Assembly: GCA_947302515.1 (NCBI GenBank)
Contig: CAMYVT010000022.1
Coordinates: 1-19,335, forward strand
Source: an uncultured Caryophanales bacterium
GTDB taxonomy: Bacteria; Bacillota_I; Bacilli_A; RF39; UBA660
DNA length: 19,335 nt
Reading direction: 5' to 3'
The stretch's first letter is position 1. Each line of letters starts with the position of its first letter. Position numbers and translations under genes: made by a program. Positions 7,895 to 14,447 of the stretch are shown here, in pieces. The notes under the pieces were generated by a model, which worked only from the letters and a program-made list of their open reading frames with translations, was not told the origin of the DNA and did no database searches.

Positions 7895-9175
7895 ATGGCT
7901 ATAGAGTTTTATAAAGAGTTTGGGGAGTACGGTTTTTTAGCAAACTATTCTGATCATGGTTTTACAGTAGATGGAGTATATTATCCTACTGTAGAACATT
8001 ACTATCAAGCTAGTAAGTTTGATAATCCTGATATTATTAAAAGAATATTAGAGAGTAAAACTCCTAAAAGAGCATCTGCTATTGGAAGAAATAGAAGTAA
8101 TATTAGAAGAAAAAACTTTAGAATAAATAAAATTAATAAGATGTATGAGGGAGTATATTATAAGTTTTCTCAAAATAAAGATATTAGAGCTAAACTAATT
8201 GAAACTCGTAATCAAGATATTAGAGAAATGAGTATTAAAGAATCATTTTGGGGAGTAGGTCCTAATCTTGAGGGTAATAATGAGATTGGTAAAATCTTAG
8301 TAAGAGTTCGTGAACAAGTAAAACAAGATGTAATAGAAGATATCTTAGAAAAATGTAAGGATAAAAAGGTTTATATAATAGGTCATAATAAACCAGATTG
8401 TGATTCTATATATTCTAGTCTACTTCTTACCCATGTTTTGAAAAGTATGGGAATTGATGCAGTATTTGCTGTTAGAGATGAAGAATTTACAGATGAAGAA
8501 TTAATTAAAAAATATTTAGATGAGTCATATGAAATTATTGATGATTATACTGATAAATACTTTATTTTAGTTGATCATAATAAATTAAATGATATTCCAA
8601 AAGATAATGTAATAGGAGCTATTGATCATCATAGAATTAGTGGAGAAGTAGATGATTTAATTGAAATAGAATATGCATCTACGGGATTATTAATCTATGA
8701 TTTATTTAAAGATATGTATAGTTTTACTGATACAGAAAAAGAATTAATTGCTTTAACGGTATTAACTGATACAGAATATCTAACTTCTAGTAGATTTAGT
8801 TTAGAAGATCAAAAATTATATAGTGAATTACATGTATCTATTAATCCAGATGAATTTAAAAAGAAATATTTAAAAATTACTGATTTTAGTTTAAATATTT
8901 CTGACAATTTCTTTAAGGATTATAAAGAATATGATTATGATTCATTAATAATAAAAAGAAGTACAATTAAGAGTTTTAGTGATGATAAAGATAGATATTA
9001 TGATGAATATGTAAGTGAAATGAATAATCATTCTATTAACTTATTAATATGGTGTGATTATGAAGCATTAGTTACTTATATTTGCTATAATGGTATATCA
9101 TTAAAATCTCCATATTTTACTACTAGTACTATTTTAGTACTTGATTATTTAAAAGAAGAAAAATATCTTAAATAG
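7895..9175 (+). CDS. NADAR domain fused to a DHH phosphoesterase (family II pyrophosphatase-like)
   Basis: This is a 426-residue two-domain protein. Residues 1-140 are a NADAR/YbiA-like domain (DUF1768): FGEYGFLANYS, GVYYPTVEHYYQASKF (27-42), SFWGVGP (117-123) and GNNEIGKILVRVRE (127-140). Residues 157-300 are a DHH domain with all metal-ligand motifs of manganese-dependent pyrophosphatase: GHNKPDCDS (163-171), LVDHN (225-229), IDHHRIS (243-249), ASTGLLIYDL (261-270) and TDTE (291-294). The last ~125 residues fit a degenerate DHHA2 cap but lack the SRKKQ-type substrate-binding ending. NADAR proteins are known as N-glycosidases acting on riboflavin intermediates or on ADP-ribosylated guanine. 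DHH proteins hydrolyse phosphoanhydride or phosphodiester bonds. A two-step nucleotide-cleaving or repair enzyme is a reasonable inference. It is last in the LysR unit. Confidence 0.9.
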   Translation: MAIEFYKEFGEYGFLANYSDHGFTVDGVYYPTVEHYYQASKFDNPDIIKRILESKTPKRASAIGRNRSNIRRKNFRINKINKMYEGVYYKFSQNKDIRAKLIETRNQDIREMSIKESFWGVGPNLEGNNEIGKILVRVREQVKQDVIEDILEKCKDKKVYIIGHNKPDCDSIYSSLLLTHVLKSMGIDAVFAVRDEEFTDEELIKKYLDESYEIIDDYTDKYFILVDHNKLNDIPKDNVIGAIDHHRISGEVDDLIEIEYASTGLLIYDLFKDMYSFTDTEKELIALTVLTDTEYLTSSRFSLEDQKLYSELHVSINPDEFKKKYLKITDFSLNISDNFFKDYKEYDYDSLIIKRSTIKSFSDDKDRYYDEYVSEMNNHSINLLIWCDYEALVTYICYNGISLKSPYFTTSTILVLDYLKEEKYLK

Positions 9176-9185
9176 ATATTTTTTT
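9159..9185 (+). terminator. Intrinsic terminator of the LysR/radical-SAM/NADAR unit
   Basis: AAAAATATCT (9159-9168) pairs with AGATATTTTT (9174-9183) around TAAAT and runs into T's. The TAG stop is at the loop/stem boundary. Confidence 0.85.
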
Positions 9186-9255
9186 ATTTATAAATGCTAT
9201 TTATTGGTTTTTAGATATATAAAGTATTCTTATAATTTATATTAAAAAAATATTT

Positions 9256-9284
9256 TTGATTTCTTTATTTTTCCATTATAAAAT
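9256..9284 (+). promoter_or_regulatory. Candidate promoter of the 66-codon gene
   Basis: TTGATT (9256-9261) and TAAAAT (9279-9284) are 17 bp apart, within TATAAAAT. The region 9186-9250 before it is plain AT-rich sequence with no other recognisable element. Confidence 0.5.
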
Positions 9285-9315
9285 GTTATTAAGAGAAGTT
9301 TAGGAGTGTGAGGTT

Positions 9316-9516
9316 ATGGAAATGATTAGAAGCAATGCAACTAGTTTGTATACTTTTCATTCGGCAAAGAAGATTTATTTTGCACAGACTCCTTCAAAAT
9401 ATTTGCTAATGGAAAGGAAGGAAAGTAATCCTAGCAATAGAGTACTTAGTCTTATTTCACGTAATACTGTTCTTATTAATAAAGATACTGGATTACTTTT
9501 ATTCCCAAAAGTGTAA
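9316..9516 (+). CDS. Small protein of unknown function (66 aa)
   Basis: This is a 66-residue, net basic protein with no signal peptide, membrane segment or cysteine. The predicted pattern is short beta strands (KKIYFAQTP, KYLLMERK, NTVLINKDTGLLLFP). It is likely a true gene because ATG 9316 is preceded by GGAG and GAGG at suitable distances (9303-9313), a plausible promoter lies at 9256-9284, and a strong terminator follows 13 bases after its stop. I do not recognise the family. It is monocistronic, convergent with the CofE-like gene and separated from the LysR unit by a terminator, so no functional link to either can be claimed. Confidence 0.7.
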   Translation: MEMIRSNATSLYTFHSAKKIYFAQTPSKYLLMERKESNPSNRVLSLISRNTVLINKDTGLLLFPKV

Positions 9517-9529
9517 CTATTTCCCCATA

Positions 9530-9555
9530 AAAAAGACACCAGATGGTGTCTTTTT
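9530..9555. terminator. Bidirectional intrinsic terminator between convergent genes
   Basis: AAAAAGACACC (9530-9540) pairs with GGTGTCTTTTT (9545-9555) around AGAT. The A-run on one side and T-run on the other serve both the 66-codon gene and the minus-strand CofE-like gene. Confidence 0.92.
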
Positions 9556-9556
9556 A

Positions 9557-10744
9557 TTATTCACTTGCTAAATTATCAAAGTATCCTTGAATGAATACTA
9601 CAGGAGTACCTTTATCTCCAGAGCCTGAAGTTAAGTCACATAGTGAACCAATTAAATCAGTTAATCTTCTAGGAGTAGTACCTTGAGTAACCATTTGTCC
9701 TTTTAAATCTTTATCTTTATTTCTTATTTCTTGTTTAATTGCTTCCTTTAAAGCATCTCCACTTAAATCAGCAAACTTATTATCAGAAACATATTTTAAT
9801 TTTATTTCATTAGGTGTTCCCTCTAAACCTTTTGTATAGAATGGGGAAACTACTGGATCAGCAAGTTCCCAAATTTGACCAACTGGATCTTTAAATGCTC
9901 CATCTCCATATACCATTACTTCGATAGTTTTACCAGTTTTATCTTTTAATCTTTTTTGAATTTCTTCTACTAGAGTTTGTCCAGTTCTAGGGAATAATTT
10001 AACTCTTTCTTCAGTAGATTTATTAGATCCTAACATACCATATTTTTCATTATAACCACTATCTTTAATAGGCTCTGCCATTATTTCAAATAAACCATAT
10101 ACTTTTGCTCCATATTCTTGTAGTAAATATTTAGTACGATAACGAGTATGAATATCACAACTTAAAACATTCTTTGTATATTTTAAAATGTCAATTGGAT
10201 TATTTGATAAAACAAAGTGTGCTTCACAACCTTCTTTTTCAATTAATTCTTTATAAAAATCTATCATATTAATACCAGTAAATGGATGTAACCAATCTCC
10301 AAAAGTTTCTCTATATTCTTCTTCTGTAATAATAGAGTCTTTATTAAATTTACTATTATATAATCTTTCTTCATCTAAAATACCATTTCCTACTTCATCT
10401 GCTGGGAATGATAATTGTACATATAGTTTTTTAGTACTTCTAGCAATTGCTTTTAAAATAATTGAGAATCTATTTCTAGATAGAATAGGGAATACTATAC
10501 CTAATTCTTCTGGATTATCAAATTTATTTTTAATATCTTGAGCAACAGTATTTACTGTTACATAGTTTCCTTCTGAAATACCTACAACTGCTTCTGTAAT
10601 AGCAACTATATCTCTATCATTAAATTCAAAGTTATTATTTTTAGCAGCATTTAATACTGAATTTGTTACGATAGTTGCTAAATCATCTCCTTCTTTAATT
10701 ATTGGAGTTCTAATACCTCTAACTACTGTTCCTAAATCTCTCAT
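9557..10744 (-). CDS. Coenzyme F420-0:L-glutamate ligase-like (CofE-like) protein
   Basis: This is a 395-residue soluble protein. Its first ~65 residues, with RGIRTPIIKEGDDLATIV and DRDIVAITEAVVGISEGNYV, follow the N-terminal pattern of the F420-0:gamma-glutamyl ligase family (PF01996): a short arginine-bearing strand, a "GDDL" turn, then a strand plus "SEG" motif. The C-terminal part carries VYGDGAFKDPVGQIWELADP (278-297) and GTTPRRLTDLIGSL (355-368), which I associate with the longer Bacillota members rather than true CofE. Enzymes of the F420 pathway attach glutamate to F420-0 using GTP. No F420 gene is seen nearby, so a different acceptor is likely. The ribosome binding site on the minus strand is AAGGTAGG, upstream of the ATG at 10744. 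The gene is divergent from the Ig-like membrane protein. Confidence 0.65.
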   Translation of the reverse strand: MRDLGTVVRGIRTPIIKEGDDLATIVTNSVLNAAKNNNFEFNDRDIVAITEAVVGISEGNYVTVNTVAQDIKNKFDNPEELGIVFPILSRNRFSIILKAIARSTKKLYVQLSFPADEVGNGILDEERLYNSKFNKDSIITEEEYRETFGDWLHPFTGINMIDFYKELIEKEGCEAHFVLSNNPIDILKYTKNVLSCDIHTRYRTKYLLQEYGAKVYGLFEIMAEPIKDSGYNEKYGMLGSNKSTEERVKLFPRTGQTLVEEIQKRLKDKTGKTIEVMVYGDGAFKDPVGQIWELADPVVSPFYTKGLEGTPNEIKLKYVSDNKFADLSGDALKEAIKQEIRNKDKDLKGQMVTQGTTPRRLTDLIGSLCDLTSGSGDKGTPVVFIQGYFDNLASE

Positions 10745-10765
10745 AAAAACCTACCTTTCAATAAA

Positions 10766-10774
10766 ATTATATCA
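10766..10774 (-). promoter_or_regulatory. Extended -10 promoter of the CofE-like gene
   Basis: On the minus strand this reads TGATATAAT, an extended -10. A weak -35 (TGTTTA) lies 17 bp further upstream on that strand. The distance to the ATG at 10744 leaves a leader of about 15-20 nt. Confidence 0.65.
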
Positions 10775-10786
10775 TAGATTTTATTT

Positions 10787-10818
10787 CATAAACATTTTTT
10801 TATGATATAATGTTTATG
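10787..10818. repeat. 9-bp inverted repeat in the divergent promoter region (possible operator)
   Basis: CATAAACAT (10787-10795) and ATGTTTATG (10810-10818) are perfect inverted repeats separated by 14 bp. They flank the rightward -10 and overlap the probable leftward -35, a position suited to a dimeric repressor controlling both genes. AT-richness raises the chance of coincidence. Confidence 0.4.
10803..10811 (+). promoter_or_regulatory. Extended -10 promoter of the Ig-like membrane protein gene
   Basis: TGATATAAT gives a perfect -10 (10806-10811) with an upstream TG. There is no good -35. The predicted start near 10818 is only a few bases before the AGGAGG ribosome binding site (10821-10826). 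Confidence 0.7.
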
Positions 10819-10832
10819 TTAGGAGGTAGTGT

Positions 10833-11321
10833 ATGAAAGACTTTGATTTTAATGATCAAGATTTCGATAATGATACAAATAATACACCTGATGAAGAACC
10901 TAAAAGTAGAATTGTATTAATTGTTGCTATTATCATGACAATTACTTTATCAGCTTTAGCTGTTCTTTCAGGTTATTCACTATATCGTAATGATAATCCT
11001 CCGGTAATAAAAACAGTTCATATAGAAAGTGATAATTTTGATAATCATAGTTTAGCTAAATATGGAAATACAATAACTTTAACTTTTACATTTAATGAAG
11101 AAATAAAAGGTATACCAATGGTTATTATTCTTGATAAAACAGTTAAAGTTACTGGTGAAGGTAAGAGTTTTACTGCGAAATATTTTGTTGAAAATCAAGG
11201 TAAAGAAGATGAAGAAGTTACTTTTTCAATTCATAATTATCGTGATAGATTTTATAAAACAGGAGCTCCTGTAACGGAAACTACTGATCTTAGTAGAGTT
11301 ACAATAGCAGCTTTTAAATAA
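10833..11321 (+). CDS. Single-pass membrane protein with extracellular Ig-like domain
   Basis: This 162-residue protein starts with a very acidic cytosolic segment of about 22 residues (Asp/Asn-rich), a short EPKSR basic turn and one transmembrane helix (27-50, VLIVAIIMTITLSALAVLSG). The outside part, residues 55-162, begins NPPVIKTVHIESDNFDNHSLAKYGNTITLTF when read in two halves (55-70 and 71-85). This is the pattern of bacterial Ig-like domains: a variable strand, "akyGdtitLtftfnE", then valine-rich strands. Orientation is inferred from the positive residues preceding the helix on the short N-side. AGGAGG precedes ATG 10833 by six bases. No enzymatic residues are visible. A wall-associated or sensor-like role is possible but unsupported; it shares a control region with the CofE-like gene. 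Confidence 0.8.
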   Translation: MKDFDFNDQDFDNDTNNTPDEEPKSRIVLIVAIIMTITLSALAVLSGYSLYRNDNPPVIKTVHIESDNFDNHSLAKYGNTITLTFTFNEEIKGIPMVIILDKTVKVTGEGKSFTAKYFVENQGKEDEEVTFSIHNYRDRFYKTGAPVTETTDLSRVTIAAFK

Positions 11322-11331
11322 ATATTAATTA

Positions 11332-11340
11332 TGTTATTAT
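11332..11340 (+). promoter_or_regulatory. Candidate -10 region of the 11362 gene
   Basis: TGTTATTAT contains TATTAT (11335-11340) with an upstream TG. No terminator separates it from the Ig-like gene 11 bases earlier, so readthrough may contribute. The start point would fall at the edge of the AGGAG site. Confidence 0.4.
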
Positions 11341-11361
11341 TATAGTTAGGAGATGTTTAAT

Positions 11362-12720
11362 ATGATGGATTTAAATTATGGTAATTATTTACAATTATTT
11401 GCTTCTTTGTATCATGTTCATCCAAGTAGTGTGGATGAAGAATTATTTAGTACTACAGTTAATAAGTTAACTGCTGCTAGAAGAGAATATATTGAAATAA
11501 GTAAGAAGAGTGATTTAATTACTAAAAAAGAAATTGCTCATGAAATAATAGATAAATATAGTCTTAATGATATACCTAATATTTTTGATGTTGATTTTAC
11601 TGAGTATGGTGATACTATTGGTTCTACAATACAAGGGAGTTTAAAAAATCCAAATCTAGATAGTAGAGTAGTTGAAGAAGCAAAAGATTTTTCAATTAAT
11701 GTATTAAATGGTGATTTACAATCATTTAACTCATTTGTTGAATACTTAAATAATTTAGATAAAATTGATTCTAGTACTATTACTGAAGATGATGAGAAAA
11801 GACATGATCTTATTACTAATGGTATAAATGGTTCTGCTAGATTTGATCGTTATTTATTATATGGATCATCTTTTGAAAACAGTAGAACATCAAATGAAGC
11901 CTTATATGATGTATCATGGGTACTAGATAATTCTTCAGATAAAGTAGATAGAAGTTTACCAGAAGTAAAAAAATATTTTGATGATTTATTAGATATTAGA
12001 GATTATATTAATAAATCTTCTAATCCGGAAATATCTCAAGAAGAATTAGATTCTAAATATGAAGAAATTACTAATAATCATGAAGAACAAGAAAGAAGTA
12101 TATCTGAATATAATGAAATGTTCTTTCCTAATAAAGCTGTTACTGAATTATTTTCTAATAGTCGTAAAGAACAAATGCCTGAAATATTATTAAAACATTT
12201 ATCTTATGTAGCCTATAATGATTTTGATAATGTTTATGGTTTTGGATTAAGAGAACAACATCGTGCTTATGCTAATGATAAAGATAGTAAAGATAAGAAT
12301 AATCATTATTTATTAGTATATGTTGATCAATTTGGTAGTAAATACTTAGATGAAAGTGCTATAATTGCTCTTCTTGGAGAGGATCCAAAATCTGAATATA
12401 TAGATAGTAATGGTAATACTTTTGTAAGTAGTAGATCTCATATAATTGAAAAAGGTATACCTGATGGAATGAAATTTAATAGAAATCTTAAAAGTAGCTC
12501 TTTACAAGATTTTGAATATGATGAGGAATTAGGATTATATAAAGTAACTGATCAACAATTAGATTATTTAATTCATTGTTATGAAGCAAGAATCCCAGAT
12601 GTTAAAATAGTAATTGATTATAAGGATGTTGTAAAAACAAATAAAGAATTAAATGATATGCTAAATTATGCTGATGATATGGCTAGATCAGATGAATTGG
12701 ATAATAATTATATTAAATAA
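11362..12720 (+). CDS. Acidic soluble protein of unknown function (452 aa)
   Basis: I do not recognise this family. An ATG at 11353 lies one base after AGGAG (11348-11352), too close for initiation. ATG 11362, nine bases after it, is the better start. The product is acidic, rich in Asp, Asn, Ser and Glu, with no signal peptide, membrane helix or nucleotide-binding motif. The first ~270 residues look helical, including a coiled-coil-prone part around EISQEELDSKYEEITNNHEE. The C-terminal third is more mixed, with strand-like NHYLLVYVDQFGSKYLDES and VKIVIDYKDVV. It sits between the Ig-like membrane protein and the HerA-like ATPase, but a terminator separates it from the ATPase gene. A cytosolic role is likely; nothing further can be said. 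Confidence 0.85.
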   Translation: MMDLNYGNYLQLFASLYHVHPSSVDEELFSTTVNKLTAARREYIEISKKSDLITKKEIAHEIIDKYSLNDIPNIFDVDFTEYGDTIGSTIQGSLKNPNLDSRVVEEAKDFSINVLNGDLQSFNSFVEYLNNLDKIDSSTITEDDEKRHDLITNGINGSARFDRYLLYGSSFENSRTSNEALYDVSWVLDNSSDKVDRSLPEVKKYFDDLLDIRDYINKSSNPEISQEELDSKYEEITNNHEEQERSISEYNEMFFPNKAVTELFSNSRKEQMPEILLKHLSYVAYNDFDNVYGFGLREQHRAYANDKDSKDKNNHYLLVYVDQFGSKYLDESAIIALLGEDPKSEYIDSNGNTFVSSRSHIIEKGIPDGMKFNRNLKSSSLQDFEYDEELGLYKVTDQQLDYLIHCYEARIPDVKIVIDYKDVVKTNKELNDMLNYADDMARSDELDNNYIK

Positions 12721-12746
12721 AAATACAAGTTTTCTTGTATTTTTTT
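12719..12746 (+). terminator. Intrinsic terminator
   Basis: AAAAATACAAG (12719-12729) pairs with CTTGTATTTTT (12734-12744) around a TTTT loop and continues in T's. The stem begins in the stop codon. Confidence 0.92.
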
Positions 12747-12768
12747 ATTTTTATATTTAATAATTATT

Positions 12769-12777
12769 TGATATAAT
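12769..12777 (+). promoter_or_regulatory. Extended -10 promoter of the HerA-like ATPase gene
   Basis: TGATATAAT carries a perfect -10 (12772-12777). The -35 region is a T-run without consensus. The ribosome binding site follows about 25 bases later. Confidence 0.65.
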
Positions 12778-12811
12778 AAATTTGTATAATTCTTTATAGG
12801 TGGAGGGTATT

Positions 12812-14368
12812 ATGTTTTTAAATGATAAACTAATAATTGGAAAAAATGAAAAAAATGAAGAATTTTATATTCTTCCAAAGATGGCTAATCGTCATGGTAT
12901 TATTACTGGAGCTAGTGGTTCTGGTAAAACTACAACTGTAAAAGTAATGGCAGAATCTTTTAGCGATGCTGGTGTTCCTGTATTTTTAGCGGATGTAAAA
13001 GGGGATTTAGGAGGAACTGCTAGTAGTGGTACTCCAAATGAAAATATTGATAATAGACTTAAAAAACTAAATATAGATAATTTTGAATACAAAGGATTTC
13101 CTGTAAGATTTTGGGATATCTTTGGAGAATTTGGACATCCAATAAGAACTACACTTGATTCTGTTGGACCTGATATTTTATCTATGATGTTAGGACTATC
13201 TGAAGCACAAGAAGGAGTTCTTGCAATAGTATATAAGATTGCACAAGATAATGGTTGGAAATTAGATGATGTAAAAGATTTAAGATTATTACTTCAATAT
13301 GTTGGAGATAATAAGAATGATTTTATTACTAAATATGGTAATATTACTACTCAAAGTGTAGGTGTTATTCAAAGATGTTTATTAACTTTAGAAAATCAAG
13401 GGGCTAATATGTTCTTTGGACAACCAGAACTTGATATAAATGATTTTATCGCTCATGATACTGATGGACGTGGAATGATTAATATTTTGCATGCTGTAAA
13501 ATTATTTCAATCACCTGATCTATATGCTTCATTCTTATTATGGTTATTAACTAACTTATTTAATAATATGCCTGAAGTTGGAGATTTAGATAAACCTAAA
13601 ATTGTATTCTTCTTTGATGAGGCACATTTGTTATTTAATGGAATGCCAAATTATAGATTAAAACAAATTACTCAAGTAGTTAAATTAATTAGATCTCGTG
13701 GAATTGGATTATACTTTATTTCTCAAAGTCCAACTGATGTTCCGGATGAGATTATTGCTCAATTGGGTAATAGAGTACAACATACTTTAAGAGCATATAC
13801 TCCAGCTGAACAAAAAACTGTTAAAGTTGCTGCTGATTCATTTAGAGCAAATCCTAAATTTAATACAACAGAAGCTATTCTTGCCTTAGGTACAGGAGAA
13901 GCTTTAGTTTCATTCCAAAGTGAAAATGGAGAACCAAATATAGTAGATAAAGCATTAATATTACCACCTCAAAGTATGATGGGTGTTCTTGATGATATTT
14001 CAAGAAATAAAGTAATTAATTCTTCTGCAATCATAGGTAAATATGAAGAAATGGTAGAAAGAGATTCTGCTTATGAAGAGTTAGATCAAATGATTAAAGA
14101 AAAATATGAGGCAGAAGAAGCTGAAAAACGTGCTATCGAAGAAGCCAAAGCAGCAGAAAAAGCTGCAAAGGAAGCAGAAAAGGCTGCCAAACAGGCAGAA
14201 AAAGAAAAGAAAGAAAAAGAAAGAGAAGCTGAAAAGAAAAAGAAAGAAGAAGAAAAAGCAAGAAAAAATAGTATTGAATATAAATTGGGTAAAAAAGTAA
14301 CTAATGCTGCTACTAATAAAATTATTAATAAAGGATTAAATGCAATCTTTAAAAAAATATTAAAATAG
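12812..14368 (+). CDS. HerA-like (DUF853 family) P-loop ATPase with charged C-terminal tail
   Basis: This 518-residue cytosolic ATPase of the HerA/FtsK superfamily belongs to the DUF853 group. Walker A is GASGSGKTT (33-41), preceded by the family-typical RHGIITG. AGVPVFLADVKGDLGG (53-68) is a hallmark segment, Walker B is IVFFFDE (264-270), and SQSPTDVPDEIIAQLGNRVQHTLRA (sensor/arginine region) spans about 305-328 in two halves. After about residue 420 the protein becomes a 70-residue Glu/Lys/Ala helix, longer and more charged than usual, then a short basic end. A GTG at 12800 precedes the GGAGG site (12802-12806), so ATG 12812 is the start. HerA-type hexamers pump DNA with a nuclease partner, but DUF853 members are commonly encoded alone and their role is not settled. 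No nuclease is adjacent. Confidence 0.95.
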   Translation: MFLNDKLIIGKNEKNEEFYILPKMANRHGIITGASGSGKTTTVKVMAESFSDAGVPVFLADVKGDLGGTASSGTPNENIDNRLKKLNIDNFEYKGFPVRFWDIFGEFGHPIRTTLDSVGPDILSMMLGLSEAQEGVLAIVYKIAQDNGWKLDDVKDLRLLLQYVGDNKNDFITKYGNITTQSVGVIQRCLLTLENQGANMFFGQPELDINDFIAHDTDGRGMINILHAVKLFQSPDLYASFLLWLLTNLFNNMPEVGDLDKPKIVFFFDEAHLLFNGMPNYRLKQITQVVKLIRSRGIGLYFISQSPTDVPDEIIAQLGNRVQHTLRAYTPAEQKTVKVAADSFRANPKFNTTEAILALGTGEALVSFQSENGEPNIVDKALILPPQSMMGVLDDISRNKVINSSAIIGKYEEMVERDSAYEELDQMIKEKYEAEEAEKRAIEEAKAAEKAAKEAEKAAKQAEKEKKEKEREAEKKKKEEEKARKNSIEYKLGKKVTNAATNKIINKGLNAIFKKILK

Positions 14369-14390
14369 ACTTGTAAAAGTCTATTTTTTT
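14362..14390 (+). terminator. Intrinsic terminator of the HerA-like gene
   Basis: AAAATAGACTT (14362-14372) pairs with AAGTCTATTTT (14377-14387) around GTAA and runs into T's. The TAG stop is inside the left stem arm. Confidence 0.93.
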
Positions 14391-14422
14391 ATTAATAAAT
14401 AGTGAAAAAATAATCTTTAATA

Positions 14423-14431
14423 TGATAAAAT
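14423..14431 (+). promoter_or_regulatory. Extended -10 promoter of the coiled-coil membrane protein gene
   Basis: TGATAAAAT provides TAAAAT (14426-14431) with an upstream TG. The -35 is weak. The predicted start coincides with the GGTGAT ribosome binding site (14438-14443), giving almost no leader. Confidence 0.5.
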
Positions 14432-14447
14432 TATTATGGTGATATAG

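Noticed and set aside
12800..12811. GTG at 12800 as start of the HerA-like ATPase
   Set aside because: The GTG is part of the AGGTGGAGGG ribosome binding site; ATG 12812 is correctly spaced.
14106..14300. Lysine-rich 64-codon frame inside the HerA-like gene
   Set aside because: It is the shifted reading of the Glu/Lys/Ala tail of the ATPase.
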